Positions 19,971-29,596 of a stretch of DNA of 64,000 nt are shown piece by piece (the stretch's first letter is position 1; every line of letters begins with the position of its first letter). The DNA lies in the NCBI GenBank assembly GCA_026636295.1, contig CP089460.1:496001-560000 (forward strand), given 5' to 3'. The notes beneath the pieces are model-generated. The model searched no databases. It saw only the letters and a program-made list of their open reading frames with translations, and was not told the DNA's origin. The stretch is from Medakamo hakoo. Lineage: Eukaryota > Chlorophyta > Trebouxiophyceae > Coccomyxaceae. The position numbers and the translations under genes are program-made.

Positions 19971-20861
19971 CTACTTCTCGTACGTCCCCTCCGGCTCCAA
20001 CACCCCCGCCACTCTGAAAGCTTCGCGCCGCGCTTTGCACTGGACGCACACGCCGCAGTGCGCGCTCCCGCCCTTGGCGCACGACCACGTGGCTTCCAGG
20101 CTGAGGGCGGGGAAGCGCGCGCCCAGGGACACGACGGCGGCCTTGCTCAGCTGGCTGAGCGGCGTCGCCAGGCCCAGCGGCGGGGAGAGCGTGGCGAACA
20201 GAGACCGCGCCGCGTCCACAAAGGCGGGCGACGCCGTCGAGTAAGGTTGCGGCGTGGAAGCGGCGCCCTCCCCCCCGCCGCCGCCGCCGCCGCCGCCGGG
20301 GTGGTGGGAATGGTGGCTGGCCGCGCCCGGCGGCGGTTCCAGGTCGTCCTTGCACAGGGCGAGCGAGACGGTCGTCGCACCCACGGTCGGAGCAAAGGAC
20401 GCCGCCAGGGAGAGGAGGAGGAGGTTGCGGTGTGGCACAGGCACGTGCGGGCGGGCTGGGGCGTGCAGGGCTCGCAGCTGGTCGCCCACGGCGCGGGCGT
20501 CGACTTCCAAGAGCGTGCCGCCCGCTGCTTGGGTGGCCGCGCGCGCGGCCTTGCGCTCTCTGTCGGCGGCCGCCTGGGCGTAGTCGACAAACAGCGGGTA
20601 GACCGGGTCGGCGTGGGAGTGGTGCTCGAAGTGGTGGACAAGGACGGCGGACTCCACACCGCCGGACATGAGCAGGACGGTCGGGCCAACGGAGGGCGGC
20701 ATGGAGGAGGAGGTCGAGAACGGGGCGGCCAGCGGGGCAGGGGCCGCAGCGGCATGCGTCGTCGACGCGGTCGACGCACACCCACGTCCGACCAGGACGC
20801 TCCGACACGCCAGGCGTGAAGCCAGCAAGGCTGACGCCTGGGCCAAGCTGGGTGGCGGCAT
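19971..20861 (-). CDS. QueC-like ATP pyrophosphatase (7-cyano-7-deazaguanine synthase family)
   Basis: Single exon, 296 residues. Bacterial QueC converts 7-carboxy-7-deazaguanine to preQ0. This protein has the PP-loop LLMSGGVES at about 64-71, the VDYAQ and VPHRNLLLLSLAASFA segments of the family, and the C-terminal zinc site TWSC...CGVCVQC (C261, C269, C272, C275). Differences from typical QueC are SGGVES for SGGxDS and loss of the DCRPEF segment, replaced by an insert with a Gly run. The first 50 residues contain Arg/Ser/Ala and STSSSM, consistent with an organellar presequence, so the enzyme may work in mitochondria or plastids. The activity is therefore probable only at family level; queuine-related chemistry is an inference. 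It is tail-to-tail with the hydrogenase. Confidence 0.75.
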   Translation of the reverse strand: MPPPSLAQASALLASRLACRSVLVGRGCASTASTTHAAAAPAPLAAPFSTSSSMPPSVGPTVLLMSGGVESAVLVHHFEHHSHADPVYPLFVDYAQAAADRERKAARAATQAAGGTLLEVDARAVGDQLRALHAPARPHVPVPHRNLLLLSLAASFAPTVGATTVSLALCKDDLEPPPGAASHHSHHPGGGGGGGGGEGAASTPQPYSTASPAFVDAARSLFATLSPPLGLATPLSQLSKAAVVSLGARFPALSLEATWSCAKGGSAHCGVCVQCKARREAFRVAGVLEPEGTYEK

Positions 20862-21151
20862 CGGATTGTGCGGCGCGCGCGGGGTGAGGGGGCTGTGTGC
20901 TGCTTCTCGCGACGCAGCGCGGGTTTCTCCCTGCTTTGATGATGGAGCGGTCGAGCGCAGAACCGGAAAAAAAAACTCTGTGTCACAGGAGCCGCGCCCG
21001 CGCGTGCTAGAGTGGGGACAACGCACCCGCGGCCTCTCCCACCCAGCGCACGGGCACCTTGTCTCATTGCCCGTCCGGGTCCCGCGACACGGCTCCTTCC
21101 CACGTGCCTCTGATTCTTCCTCCGCCAGGTCAAAGCGAGCACGCAGTTTCG

Positions 21152-24100
21152 ATGGACGCTGCCCGCGCGGGCGCGCCCGCGCCCGCCACCAAGGTATGTT
21201 TTGGTGGTTTCACCGCGACACACGGAGGCCCTAAAGCCTGCACTACACAGTCGTCCGGAAAACAGTATTGGGGCTGTTCGTCACCGGCCCCGCCGCGGCT
21301 CCAAACGCCGCGCCGCGCCGCGCCGCGCTCGTCGCTCGTCGCACGGCGCAACCCTCACTCTCCCGCGCTCCACCCACCTCCATGCAGATCATCGCGGGCG
21401 TGCTGATCAAGTACGTCAATTTCGGTGCGGGCTGGCGCCCGCGCCTCTTTGTCCTGCGCGGCGGCGTGCTGGCGTACCACAAAATCACGGGCCCGGCGGC
21501 CGTCGACGTGCCGGCCCTGCTCGACAGCCTGCGCCGCGAGGGCGACCTGACGCTCGTGGGCGCGCAAGTCCGCGTCTTGGAAGCCCAGGGCCGGGCCCGG
21601 CGCTCCTCGAGCAAGGCGCTCGCCTCCACGCCGTCTGGCGGCCTGCGGTCGGCGGGCGGGTCCGTCGCTCTTTCCCACGCCGGGTCGACCGGCGCGGCCG
21701 CCGCCGCCGCGGCCGCTGCCGGTTCCGAGTCCGGCGCGTCCACGGCGTCGCCGCCGCCGTCGCCCGGGCGCGTGGGCTGTGCGCCCACGCCCGCTGCTGC
21801 CCCGTCCCGGCCGTCCACGGCCAGCGGCGTCCCCCGCCCCGCCGCCGAAATCGCGGTCCAGGTCGCCGCCTTTGCGCCGTCCGAGGCGGACACGCGCAAG
21901 CTCTACGTCCACACTGGCACGGGCACGCTGCGCCTGCGCGCGGAGTCCGTGGACGACCGGTGGGTGTGGCTGGAAGCGTTGCGCGAAGCCAAAGCCGACT
22001 GGCTGGCCGCGGCGCCGCCGGCCGCGGCTGCTGCTGCCGCGGCCGGAGCGGGCGTCGCCGGTCATTTGAGGGCTGGCTCCACGCGCGGCGGCGGCACGAG
22101 CGCTGCCGCGCACGGCACGTTTGCTGCTGCCGCCGCGGCCGCCGCCGCGCCCGTCGACACAGACGCGTTGGTGGCCCGCTGGGCGTCTGTCGCGTCGGCC
22201 GCCCTGCCCGGCCTCGGCGCCCCACCAGCCGTCTGCGCCTGGGTCGCCGACGCCTTCCTTGCCCGCACCGTCGCGCCAGCGGTGCGCGGCCTGGCCGCGG
22301 ATGAAGCCGGGCGTCGCGCTGCGCTGCTGGCCCGCGTCGCCCTGCTTGAAGACGCGAAAAGACAGCTGGAAACGGAGCTGGTCGTGGAACGGGAGCTGGC
22401 GAACAACGGCGCGGCGGCCGCGCCCCCCGCCCGCGGGCTGAGCCTCGGCGCGACGACGCCCGGCGGCGCAGGCCGCCCGCCGCCGCCGCCGCACCTGCGG
22501 TCGCAACGGTCGTCCGGCCTGCCGGTCACGCCTGCGCCTTTGCCACCGCCCGGCCTACCACACACTGGCGCCAGCCCGGCCGGCGACACGGATTCCGCGG
22601 GCGGCCGCGGCGCCGACTCGGACGGCTCCTCCGCGCGCGGCGGTGACGGCGAGGACAGCGGCCGGGGCGCCGCGCCCGGCCCGCTGTCTCCTGCTCGCGC
22701 TGCAGCCGCGGGCTTAGCCTCGCTCCTGCTGCGGTCGACGGGCGGCGCGTCGTCGACGGGCGAGGAAGGCGACGAGTTTTTCGACGCCAACGATGCTGGC
22801 GGCGTTGGCGGGAGCGGGCCGTCGGCCGCGCTCGCCCGCCTGTCCGGGTCGGCGTCCTCCGAGCCCGACGGGGCGCCTGCGTCGGCCGTCCCTGCGGCGG
22901 ATGTCGTCCCGCGCCCACCGCCTCCACCGCCCGGCAGTGAAGCGGCCGTCGCGGCGGCGGCAGCGTCCGCCGCGGCCGTGGCCACCCGCGCGGCCCCGCC
23001 CCCGCCCTGGCTGTCCTCCGCCACCGCCCCTCCCCCTCCACGCCGGGCGGGCCTGCCCAAACCAGCCCAGCGCGAAAAAGCCGTCTCCCTCTGGTCCATC
23101 ATCAAGGAGTGCGTGGGCAAGGACCTGACCCGCATCTGCCTGCCCGTCTACTTCAACGAGCCGCTGTCCGCGCTGCAAAAAACGGCCGAGGATCTGGAGT
23201 ACAGCGACTTGCTCGACTCCGCCGCATCCTTGCCCCGCGGCTCCGTGGAACGCCTCATCACCGTCGCGGCCTTTGCCGTGTCGGCCTACTCGGGCACGCG
23301 CGGCGGCCGCACCTGCAAGCCCTTCAACCCCCTGTTGGGCGAAACGTACGAGCTGGTCTGCCCCGAAAAGGGGTTTCGTTTCGTCGCGGAAAAGGTGGTC
23401 CACCACCCGACCGTCATCGCCGCCCACGCCCAGGGGCGCGGCTGGACGTTCCAGGGCGACGCGGACGTGAAATCAAAGTTCTGGGGCCGGTCCATCGAGC
23501 TGACGCCCGTCGGGACGCTGCGCCTGGACTTTGACGACGGCGAAGCGTTCACCTGGTCCAAGGTCGCGACGTCCATCAACAACCTGATCATCGGCCGCAT
23601 TTACGTGGACCACGGTGGCGTGATGCGCGTGAAATCCTCCGTGTCTGGACTGGTGTGCCGCATGAAGTTCAGGGAGGCGGGGTTGTGGGGCGGGTTGGGG
23701 GACGGCGGCGCGGCCGCGCGCGAAGTGACGGGCGAGGTGGTGGCCGCCGACGGCGGGGCCGGCGCGGCCAAACGCCGTGGCGGCGGGTCCCGCGTCCCCG
23801 GCACCCCGACCATCGCGGGCAAGTGGGACGCCGCCCTCATCGCCACCTACCCGGACGGCTCGTCCCGCGAGCTGTGGCGCGTGCACCCGCCCCCGCCCGA
23901 CCCGACGCGGTACTGCCTGACATCGTACGCCATGGAGCTCAACGAAGTCACGCCGCTGGAGCGCGACCCGTCCACGCACGCCTGGCGTGCCGCGCCCACG
24001 GACTGCCGCCTGCGTCCCGACCAGCACCATCTAGAGTTGGGCGAATTCGATGCCGCCAACGCGGAAAAACAACGCCTGGAAACGAAGCAGCGCGCGGCGC

Positions 24101-24282
24101 GCAAGGCGGCCGAGCGCGGCGAGCCGCTCAACCCGCGCTGGTTTGCGCCCATTGCCGGGGCGAAACCGACGGAGGGACTGACGTACACGTTCTCTGGGGA
24201 TTACTGGAGCTGCCGTGAAAACGGCGATTTCACCGGGTGCCGGGACATTTTCGGGCCGGAAGTGGTGGGGGAGGGGGAGTGA
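21152..24282 (+). CDS. ORP: Oxysterol-binding protein-related protein (PH + ORD)
   Basis: Exons 21152-21193 and 21388-24282; 978 residues. ORPs exchange sterol or phosphatidylserine for PI4P at membrane contact sites. Exon 1 gives only MDAARAGAPAPATK. The PH domain starts at once (GVLIKYVNFGAGWRPRLFVL) but is interrupted by a long Ala/Ser insert before its end (RWVWLEALREAKADWL). A textbook FFAT motif, EFFDAND after acidic residues (22774-22794), predicts binding to ER VAP proteins. The ORD spans about residues 575-800: FNEPLSALQKTAEDLEY, FNPLLGETYE and the signature EKVVHHPTVIAAHA (usual EQVSHHPP), whose two His contact PI4P. The C-terminal segment WSCRENGDF is conserved. Both membrane-targeting elements plus ORD indicate an ER to PI4P-membrane tether. 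Confidence 0.93.
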
Positions 24283-24393
24283 GTGAGGGCTGTGGTTGAG
24301 AGAGAGAGAGAGAGCGATAGAGAAGAGAGTCGCGCTGCTGCGTGTGAAAGACAACGAAGAAAGGACAAAAAGAGAAATTCTGCTACACATCTT

Positions 24394-25284
24394 TCACGCG
24401 ACCTGCATGGCGCCCAACATCTCCTGCGCCTCGGCGCGCAAGCGGGCGAGCTCGGCCAAGGCGGACGGTTGTGGGGATGGGCGAGGGGGTGGTTGCGGCA
24501 GCGCCGGCCGCTCCATCTTGGTGTTCAGCAAGCCCGCGCCTTCAGCTTTCAACCTGCGCAGCTCTACCAACGCCGCAGCAGGGTCGGCCAGCGGGGCTGG
24601 GCGAGGTGCGGGCGTGACGTGCGGCGACGGCGGTGGGACGCCTGCCAGGAGGGCGAGCGCGCCGCGCGCGGCCGCGATACGCGACGCGACAGACGGCGGC
24701 GCGGCTGCTGGGGACGACGGCCTGGACCCGAGCACGCCCGCTCCTAGAGCCTTTTTGGACGTCGCGCCCTTGGCCAGGGCCATGCGCCAGCCGGCGGCCG
24801 CGGCGGCAGCTTGAGGTGGGAGCGTCGGCGCGGGGCGGGCAGACGGTGGCAAGGTGGGAGCGGGCGGTGGAGGCGGGGCCGACACGGCGGTTGGCTCAGC
24901 CGGGCGTGCAGGCGACGCTGGACTCGACCGTGGCGAGCCGACCTCGCTCGGCTCGTCGTCGGAGGACGGAGGGTCGGCGGGCGGAGGGATGATCCCTCCG
25001 ATGGATGGAGGCCCGGGTCGGGCGGGCGCGGACGCATGCGCCGTCGAAGTCGCGGCCAGGCGGACGACGCCAGCGCTGGCTTGGAGGGTACCCCACTTCG
25101 GCACAGGCGGCTCGACCGTCGCCGCCTGTTGGCCACTGCTGCCGACGAGCGAGGTCCACAGGGGTGTGGCCGCGGCGAGGCCTCGCGACGCGGTCGCGCG
25201 CGCGGCGGACGAGAAGAGGGAGAGCAGGCGGCGGGTGGGGGTGGCGGCCGCTGGTGCGGCCGGGGATGCAGGAGGGTCGGACAT
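24394..25284 (-). CDS. Unknown Pro/Ala-rich protein
   Basis: 296 residues, single exon, start MSDPPASPAAP; the frame stays open upstream to 25527 but that stretch overlaps the divergent promoter. Most of it is low-complexity Ala/Pro/Ser and probably disordered, with an acidic SSDDEPSE patch. Two related helical units lie near the C-terminus, ALVELRRLKAEGAGLL and ALAELARLRAEAQEML, of the form A-L-x-E-L-x-R-L-x-A-E. I recognise no family. It is a gene by position (clean divergent and convergent spacing) and by sustained GC at third positions. Confidence 0.6.
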   Translation of the reverse strand: MSDPPASPAAPAAATPTRRLLSLFSSAARATASRGLAAATPLWTSLVGSSGQQAATVEPPVPKWGTLQASAGVVRLAATSTAHASAPARPGPPSIGGIIPPPADPPSSDDEPSEVGSPRSSPASPARPAEPTAVSAPPPPPAPTLPPSARPAPTLPPQAAAAAAGWRMALAKGATSKKALGAGVLGSRPSSPAAAPPSVASRIAAARGALALLAGVPPPSPHVTPAPRPAPLADPAAALVELRRLKAEGAGLLNTKMERPALPQPPPRPSPQPSALAELARLRAEAQEMLGAMQVA

Positions 25285-25503
25285 GGTGGTGTCAAGAATG
25301 CAGGCCTGGGCGAGTGCGCGTGTGCGCGTGCGGGAGCTCCCGTGGAAAAAAAGTGCGGTCTGTCGGCGCGCGCCGACTTTGGACTCGGCGAGAAAAAAAG
25401 TCGTCGACGGCGTCAGAGCCGAAATTTTCTGCCCTCCCAACGAAGTGCGCGCACAGATCCGAGCATTCTTCAAGCCCACCCACACCCACTCACAGGGCAT
25501 TCC

Positions 25504-26453
25504 ATGCCTCCCCTGGAGCTTCAGCACGAGTACTGGTGCGTGGGAGGGGCTTCCACGGGCTGAGCCCGACTCTATGCGCGACGAAAAAAAAACGCAGCAC
25601 GACGCCTCACGCCCTCACACTGCGCCCGTCCCCTCTCAACACACGCAACCCTTTCCCAGGCTCCTGCGCCATGGTCGCAGCAAGCCGAATGAGGCGGGAC
25701 TCATCGTCAGCACAAGGGTAAGGAATGATTGTGCGCGAACCAAATCACGGCTAGCGCGGGCGCGCGCTCGCGCAACCCGATCCCTTCACCAAACCCTCCA
25801 CCTATATTCACACAACTCAACAGGCCAACGGCGTCAAGCCGGAGCACGGCCTCGCGCCGACCGGCCGGGAGCAGGCCAAAGCGGCAGGGTAAGTTTTAGA
25901 CTGCGTGAGGTGGCTCTCCTCCCGTCGACATCCGCGCCTCCACCACTCACACCCCATCCCATCACTCGCAAAAAACAGTCTGGAGTGGGCGCGCCAGCTC
26001 GGCGACGACGCCGACCCGTCCACGCTGCGCATTGTGGCGTCGCCTTTCGCACGCACGGTCGAAACAGCAACGCTGGCGGGCGAGGCCGTGGGCATTGCGC
26101 CGGGAGACGCCCGTTTCACCACGGCCGAAGAACTGGTGGAACGCCACTTTGGCGATTTCGAGCTCCAAGACCACGCGCACTACAAGACGGTGTGGGAGGA
26201 GGACGCGCGCGACCTGGGCTGGTGCCCGCCCGGAGGTGGGGAGTCTGTGCGGGACGTGGCTGCCCGGGCGGAAGCGGTGTTCAGGCGCCTGGAGGCGGAG
26301 CTTGGGCCGCCCAACCCGCACCCCAAGCGCGTCCTGATTGTGGCGCACGGCGACACGCTGTCCATTGCGACGGCTGTTGCCAAGGGCGCGGACTTGGGGC
26401 GGCACAGAGACCATGCGCAGGAGACGGGCGAGTTGGTCAAGTTGAGCGTCTGA
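25504..26453 (+). CDS. Histidine phosphatase (phosphoglycerate mutase-like) family protein
   Basis: Exons 25504-25535, 25660-25717, 25824-25888 and 25979-26453; 209 residues. Spliced exons restore the catalytic LLRHGRSKPNEAG (His nucleophile in RHG), the LAPTGREQAKAAG segment, SPFARTVETA and the second catalytic His in VAHGDTLS. The conserved Glu is in the middle (VERHFGDFE). This is a small cytosolic branch-2-type phosphatase with no targeting signal, and its substrate cannot be told from sequence. Exon 1 encodes only MPPLELQHEY plus two bases, and the junction gives MPPLELQHEYWLLRHGRS. Confidence 0.9.
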
Positions 26454-26643
26454 GAGGTGGTGTGACAACAACAAACAATCGGGTGTGGTGATACAAGGGG
26501 GGGGTGGGGGGTCCACCCGCCCACCCATTCCGTGCACCGCCCGCGCGCTCTCGTCCGCCTCTCCCCTCCCCCCGACAAAATAAAGAAAACAAAGCAAAGG
26601 TGTGTTCTTGGTACAAGGAGGCCAAAACATGCGTGTGCGCATC

Positions 26644-27943
26644 TCACTCGACGCGGACGCGGTGGGCGTGGACGGCGGCCGCATCACTGCCCTTCCCCCC
26701 ACCCCCACCCAGCAGCGCCGCGTCGAGCGCGCGCGCCGACTCTACGATCGGGCGGCTCGCCCGGGACACGGCCGCTTCCAGGGCCGCGACTGCGCCGTCC
26801 AAGGCGGCGACGCCGCGGCAGGGTGGAGGGTTGGAGGCGGCGGTGCGTGGCGCGGGCGCCCAGACGTGGGGCGGCGGTGGCGGAGGTGGAGCGGGGGCGG
26901 GAGCTGGAGCCGCCGCCGCCTCCGTCGACGGCACGGCGTCACCCGCCACGGCGACCCTCGCACCCGCCACCGCCGCCGCTTCCGCCAGCCGGGCCTGGCA
27001 CGCCGCCGCCGCGGCCAGGCGCACGAGCGAGGTCGCGGCCGCGACGGAGCACACGGCCAGCAGGGCGCGGAGGTAGGCGTCGATGGCGGCGCGCACGTGC
27101 GGGCGGGACGCCCAGGCGCCCAGGGAGAGCGAGGCGTGGCAGGCGCCGTGCCAGGCGGACAGGGCGGCCGTGGCCGTGGCGGTGCGCAGGGCGGAGGCCG
27201 CGGCCGCGGCTCGCACGTGGGCGGCGGCCGCCGCGTCCACCACCGCCGCCGTCGTGGCGGCCAGGGACGACGACGCCGTGCGCGCGCTGGTAGAAAACGC
27301 CTGCGAAATGGCGCGGCAGATGAGCGTGGCGCGGCGGGAGAGCGACGCCATGATGGCCCGCCGGGCGGTGGAGGGCGGCGGTGGAGGTGGAGCGGGGGAT
27401 GGCGTCGGGTCGGGAACACGAGCCGCGGCGTCAGCGACGCGCCGGTGCGTCAGCCCGGCCGGCTCGGCCTCGCCGCCACCCTCCGGCGTCACAGGCGCCA
27501 CAGGCGAGGGCGCCACCTCCTCTTCTAGGTCCGCGACGGGACCCTGTTGGAATGGGCGTGGAGTAGGGTGGCCGGCGTGAGGCGGAAAAGACAAACGAGC
27601 GCGCGTCGGTCAAGGGCATTCGTTTTCGCGCGCTGCGTCGGAGCGGCCTCAACCCGCGGCTGACTGCGCTCCGAAAGGTCAGGGACCCAGCTCCACATCC
27701 TGGGCTGCCATCCGGGTCAGGGCAGGGCCCGGGTGGAGGGGGTGTTGACGCCCGCGAGCGCGGCGCGTTGCCTCCCTTTTTGTCCCGAGACGACGCAAAA
27801 AAACTTCCGACACGCACCGCGACTTCACCGACGACCAGGCGTAGACCCACAGGGTCGTCCGCGCCATGTGGGGGTGGGGATGGCGCCCCGCCGGGAGGCG
27901 GTGGCGAGGACGGGCAGGAGACGACCTCGAAATCGTCTTCCAT
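26644..27943 (-). CDS. Possible ATG8-interacting (ATI-like) protein, Ala-rich
   Basis: Proposed minus-strand exons 27818-27943 and 26644-27543; 341 residues. Exon 1 begins MEDDFEVVSCPSSPPPP and ends after LRLVVGEVA at a GTGCGT donor; the acceptor gives GPVADLEEEVAPSP in phase. The N-terminal EDDFEVV has the form of an ATG8-interacting motif (acidic residues, then F-x-x-V) and resembles the DDWEVVSLT element of plant ATI1/ATI2. The central part is Ala-rich with hydrophobic stretches (AIDAYLRALLAVCSVAAATSL) that may span or lie on a membrane. The C-terminal half has a Pro run and a helical Ala-rich end. The relation to ATI proteins rests on this motif and general layout only. If exon 1 is wrong, translation could start at 27594. 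Confidence 0.5.
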
Positions 27944-28036
27944 CCTGTTTTTTTTTGTTTCGAGTCTGTCGCGTTTGGGGCGTGGTCGGGCCTGCTGACA
28001 CACAACCCCCAACCCGCTCTCGACGAAAAAAAAGCG

Positions 28037-29388
28037 ATGAAGCCCATCCACGCCGCTGCTGTGCTGTTGGCCGGCCTGGCCGTGTGCGCCGCACAGATGA
28101 GCGCGGAGGCGCCGTCGGGTGAGCTGTGAGCGGTGGGATGCGTGCGGCTCGCGCGCGAGGGGGCGGGTCGTCTCTCTCGCGTCCTGTGTTTTCGCGTCCC
28201 GCCCGCGCCACAAGCGCCGCCCGGCGCTCTCCGCAACCCATCATCCTTCTTGCACCCCACCCTCATTTATCAACGCTCCTCCTCGCCCACCCGCCCACCC
28301 ACCCAACAGCCGCGCCTCCCGGCCCGACGTCGGGCGCGCGCCTCATGAAGGTTCCCCCCTTCGACCGCGTGTCCGTGTGCCTGCCCCTCGTCAACGTCCT
28401 CTTCGCGCCGTCCTCGGGCGCGGGCAACTACTCCGTCGCCGTCGTGACGGCGGACCCGGTTCCCATCACCGCGGACGTGCGCGACGGCGAGTTGGTGCTG
28501 GGGACGGCCTCGGACTTCTCGACCACCCGCGCCATTCGGGTGGTCGTGTTCGCGCCCGCGGACGCGCTGAAAAAGGTGTCGAGCGCCCCCCTGTCCAGCG
28601 ACGTCTTCATTGACCGCGGCTTCAAGCCGCAGGACGGCGAATTCACGCTGACGTCCCACCTGGCCACCGGCCGCCAAGTCCTGCGCGGGGTGGACGCCCA
28701 AAAGATTTACCTGGCCGGGTCGGGCGCGGCCGCCTTCTTCGCCAACGCCACCCAGGGCGCGACGTACAAGGTCGACCTGGGCGGCCTGTCGTCCGCGTCG
28801 ATCTTCAACCAGCCGAAGGAAGTGGACTTGCTGGCCAGCGGCGCGTCGGCCGTGGACGTCTTTGGCGGCCCCGGCACGACGGTGAAAGGCGCGGCGCTCG
28901 GCGCCAACTCGGTCACGGTGCCGCCGGCGACCAACTGCAGCGTCACTGGGCCGTTTGGCCTGGGGTCGCCGTGCCGCGTGGCGCCCCTGAGCGACGTGGG
29001 TTTGATTCCCTTGTGGACGTGCGGCTTGCGGGCGACCGGGCCGTTCACCTGCCCCGCGCCGACGAAAAACGGCGGCGCGGACGGCATCCAGGCCGCGGCC
29101 GCGCCGTCGGCCGCTCCAGGCGCCCTCGCCACACAGCCGCTGGCGCAGGCGGCGCCCATGATGGCGGCCGCGCCGGCGGCCGCGCCGGCGGCCGCTCCGC
29201 AGGACGTCGCGTCCGGCGGCCGCCGCCTGGCCCAGGCCGCGGCCGCGGCGGGTGGTGGGATGATGCCCTCTCGCTTCCGCCCGGCCGAACCGCTGTTGGT
29301 CAACTGGCAAGGCTCGACTGTCTCACTGAACCCCTGTGTGGACGCGCCTGTTGACATTTTGATGACGATGGACGGCATGCAAGGTTGA
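28037..29388 (+). CDS. Secreted GIN-like (DUF2807-like) surface protein 1
   Basis: Exons 28037-28118 and 28310-29388; 386 residues. Exon 1 encodes a clear signal peptide (MKPIHAAAVLLAGLAVCAA). The mature part starts with PPFDRVSVCLPLVNVLFAPS and then reads as repeated short beta strands with S-G-x-A turns (KIYLAGSGAAAF, VDLLASGASAVDVFGG, VKGAALGANSVTV). This is the pattern of the putative adhesin GIN domain found in bacterial surface proteins. Cys pairs (CSVTGPFGLGSPC, WTCGLRATGPFTC) suggest disulfides. The C-terminal third is Ala-rich, then SLNPCVDAPVDILMTMDG. It is paralogous to the protein at 31907-33283. Function unknown; wall or extracellular matrix is likely. Confidence 0.8.
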
Positions 29389-29596
29389 GGGGGACCGAGT
29401 GTTGTGTGCGGGCGTGCGAGTGGTCGGGCGCGCGCCGCGCGCGAGCGGTTGGTGAGCAGAGTGCATTGTTTTTTTCTAGGCCCGCGGCCGCAGCTGTTCC
29501 TCGCACGCTAGCCGTGCGTGGTGAACGCCCACGTGCGCGGGCCGGGAGAGGTTTCTGTTGTGTGTTGCCCTGCGTCGACTTGTCTCTTCTCCAAAA

